This document shows, one piece after another, positions 6,226-6,533 of a DNA stretch of 6,533 nucleotides. The position numbers and the translations under genes were made by a program. Origin of the DNA: Burkholderiaceae bacterium (GTDB lineage Bacteria; Pseudomonadota; Gammaproteobacteria; Burkholderiales; Burkholderiaceae); assembly GCA_017997515.1 (NCBI GenBank), contig JAGOEY010000102.1:1-6533 (forward strand). Reading direction: 5' to 3'. Every line of letters starts with the position of its first letter. The first letter of the stretch is position 1. The notes below the pieces were generated by a model that saw only the letters and a list, made by a program, of their open reading frames with translations, was not told where the DNA came from and ran no database searches.

Positions 6226-6533
6226 TCATCCCCAAACTACAGATCGCATCGAGATGGATGCCGCCTGAAAACTGGTGTTGAAGAAACGCGGCGTTTCCTT
6301 GGGCTGCACAGCACCCGCGGTGTAGAGCAAGGGCAGGTAATGCTCGTAGGTCGGGTGGGCCTGGGACGCCACAGTGCCCCACTGGCGAAAATCGGCCAGG
6401 GGTGCCAGCAGGCCCTGCTGCAACTGGTCGGTCACACGTTTGTCAAAGTCCAGCGCCCAGTCGTAGGCCTGGTTGGACGCCGCACCCCGCTGCGTTGCAC
6501 GCAGGTTGTGCACCACGTTGCCACTGCCCACAA
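6226..6533 (-). CDS. ygiD: 4,5-DOPA dioxygenase extradiol (YgiD/DODA family), C-terminal 101 residues; 5' end off the right edge
   Basis: This enzyme is a LigB-type non-heme metal extradiol dioxygenase that cleaves catechols such as DOPA in vitro; its natural substrate in bacteria is generally unknown. The visible tail reads GSGNVVHNLRA at the edge, then HPTYEHYLPLLYTAGA about 60 residues in, and ends SISMRSVVWG. Both motifs align with E. coli YgiD (SGNVVHNLR and PTPEHYLPLLYVLGA). From the family, the His in VVHN is likely the catalytic histidine and the His in EHYLPL a metal ligand. The GTG at 6529-6531 is an internal valine codon and not a start, because the family places well over 100 residues upstream of it. 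The stop codon is TGA (6226-6228). It converges on the YitT-type gene across the palindromic element. Confidence 0.93.
   Translation of the reverse strand, partial: VGSGNVVHNLRATQRGAASNQAYDWALDFDKRVTDQLQQGLLAPLADFRQWGTVASQAHPTYEHYLPLLYTAGAVQPKETPRFFNTSFQAASISMRSVVWG

Noticed and set aside
5957..6382. Several 70-115 codon open frames within and across the palindromic element
   Set aside because: They overlap one another on both strands, arise from GC-rich inverted repeats, lack ribosome binding sites and resemble no known protein; two run into the ygiD-like gene in the wrong frame.

Overview
The window looks like chromosomal DNA of a betaproteobacterium, most likely a Comamonadaceae member of the Rhodoferax/Albidiferax/Polaromonas type. 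The reasons are the high GC content, the protein sequences (a beta-type IscR and a UvrB with an N-terminal extension), the divergent uvrB/tyrB arrangement, and a GCGCTAGCAGCTAT repeat core that I remember as common between genes in that family. This placement comes from recall and was not tested by a search.

Left part (1-3783, minus strand). The window opens inside iscS (cysteine desulfurase), whose 3' end lies off the left edge. Just upstream of it is iscR, the [2Fe-2S]-sensing repressor that normally heads the isc operon. Before iscR is a 248-bp gap holding two tandem matches to the IscR type 1 operator, 31 bp apart, which suggests classical autoregulation of iron-sulfur cluster assembly. 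Upstream of that gap is uvrB, the damage-verification helicase of nucleotide excision repair. Its best start is at 3783, not at the far end of the longer open frame.

Middle (3784-5328). A 124-bp divergent intergenic region separates uvrB from a class I aromatic/aspartate aminotransferase (tyrB-like) on the plus strand. That gene ends in a textbook rho-independent terminator. A short stretch then carries a half-copy of the presumed Comamonadaceae dispersed repeat.

Right part (5329-6533). A YitT-type membrane protein gene (plus) converges on the 3' end of a ygiD-like 4,5-DOPA extradiol dioxygenase gene (minus, running off the right edge). The whole space between their stop codons is filled by a 272-bp non-coding element. 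It has 32/33-bp terminal inverted repeats and two internal arms that are themselves long, nearly perfect hairpins, so a single strand could fold into a Y. It has no credible ORF. It resembles a MITE or REP-type element or a structured 3' RNA, and it is the most notable thing in the window. The rest is ordinary housekeeping gene content.
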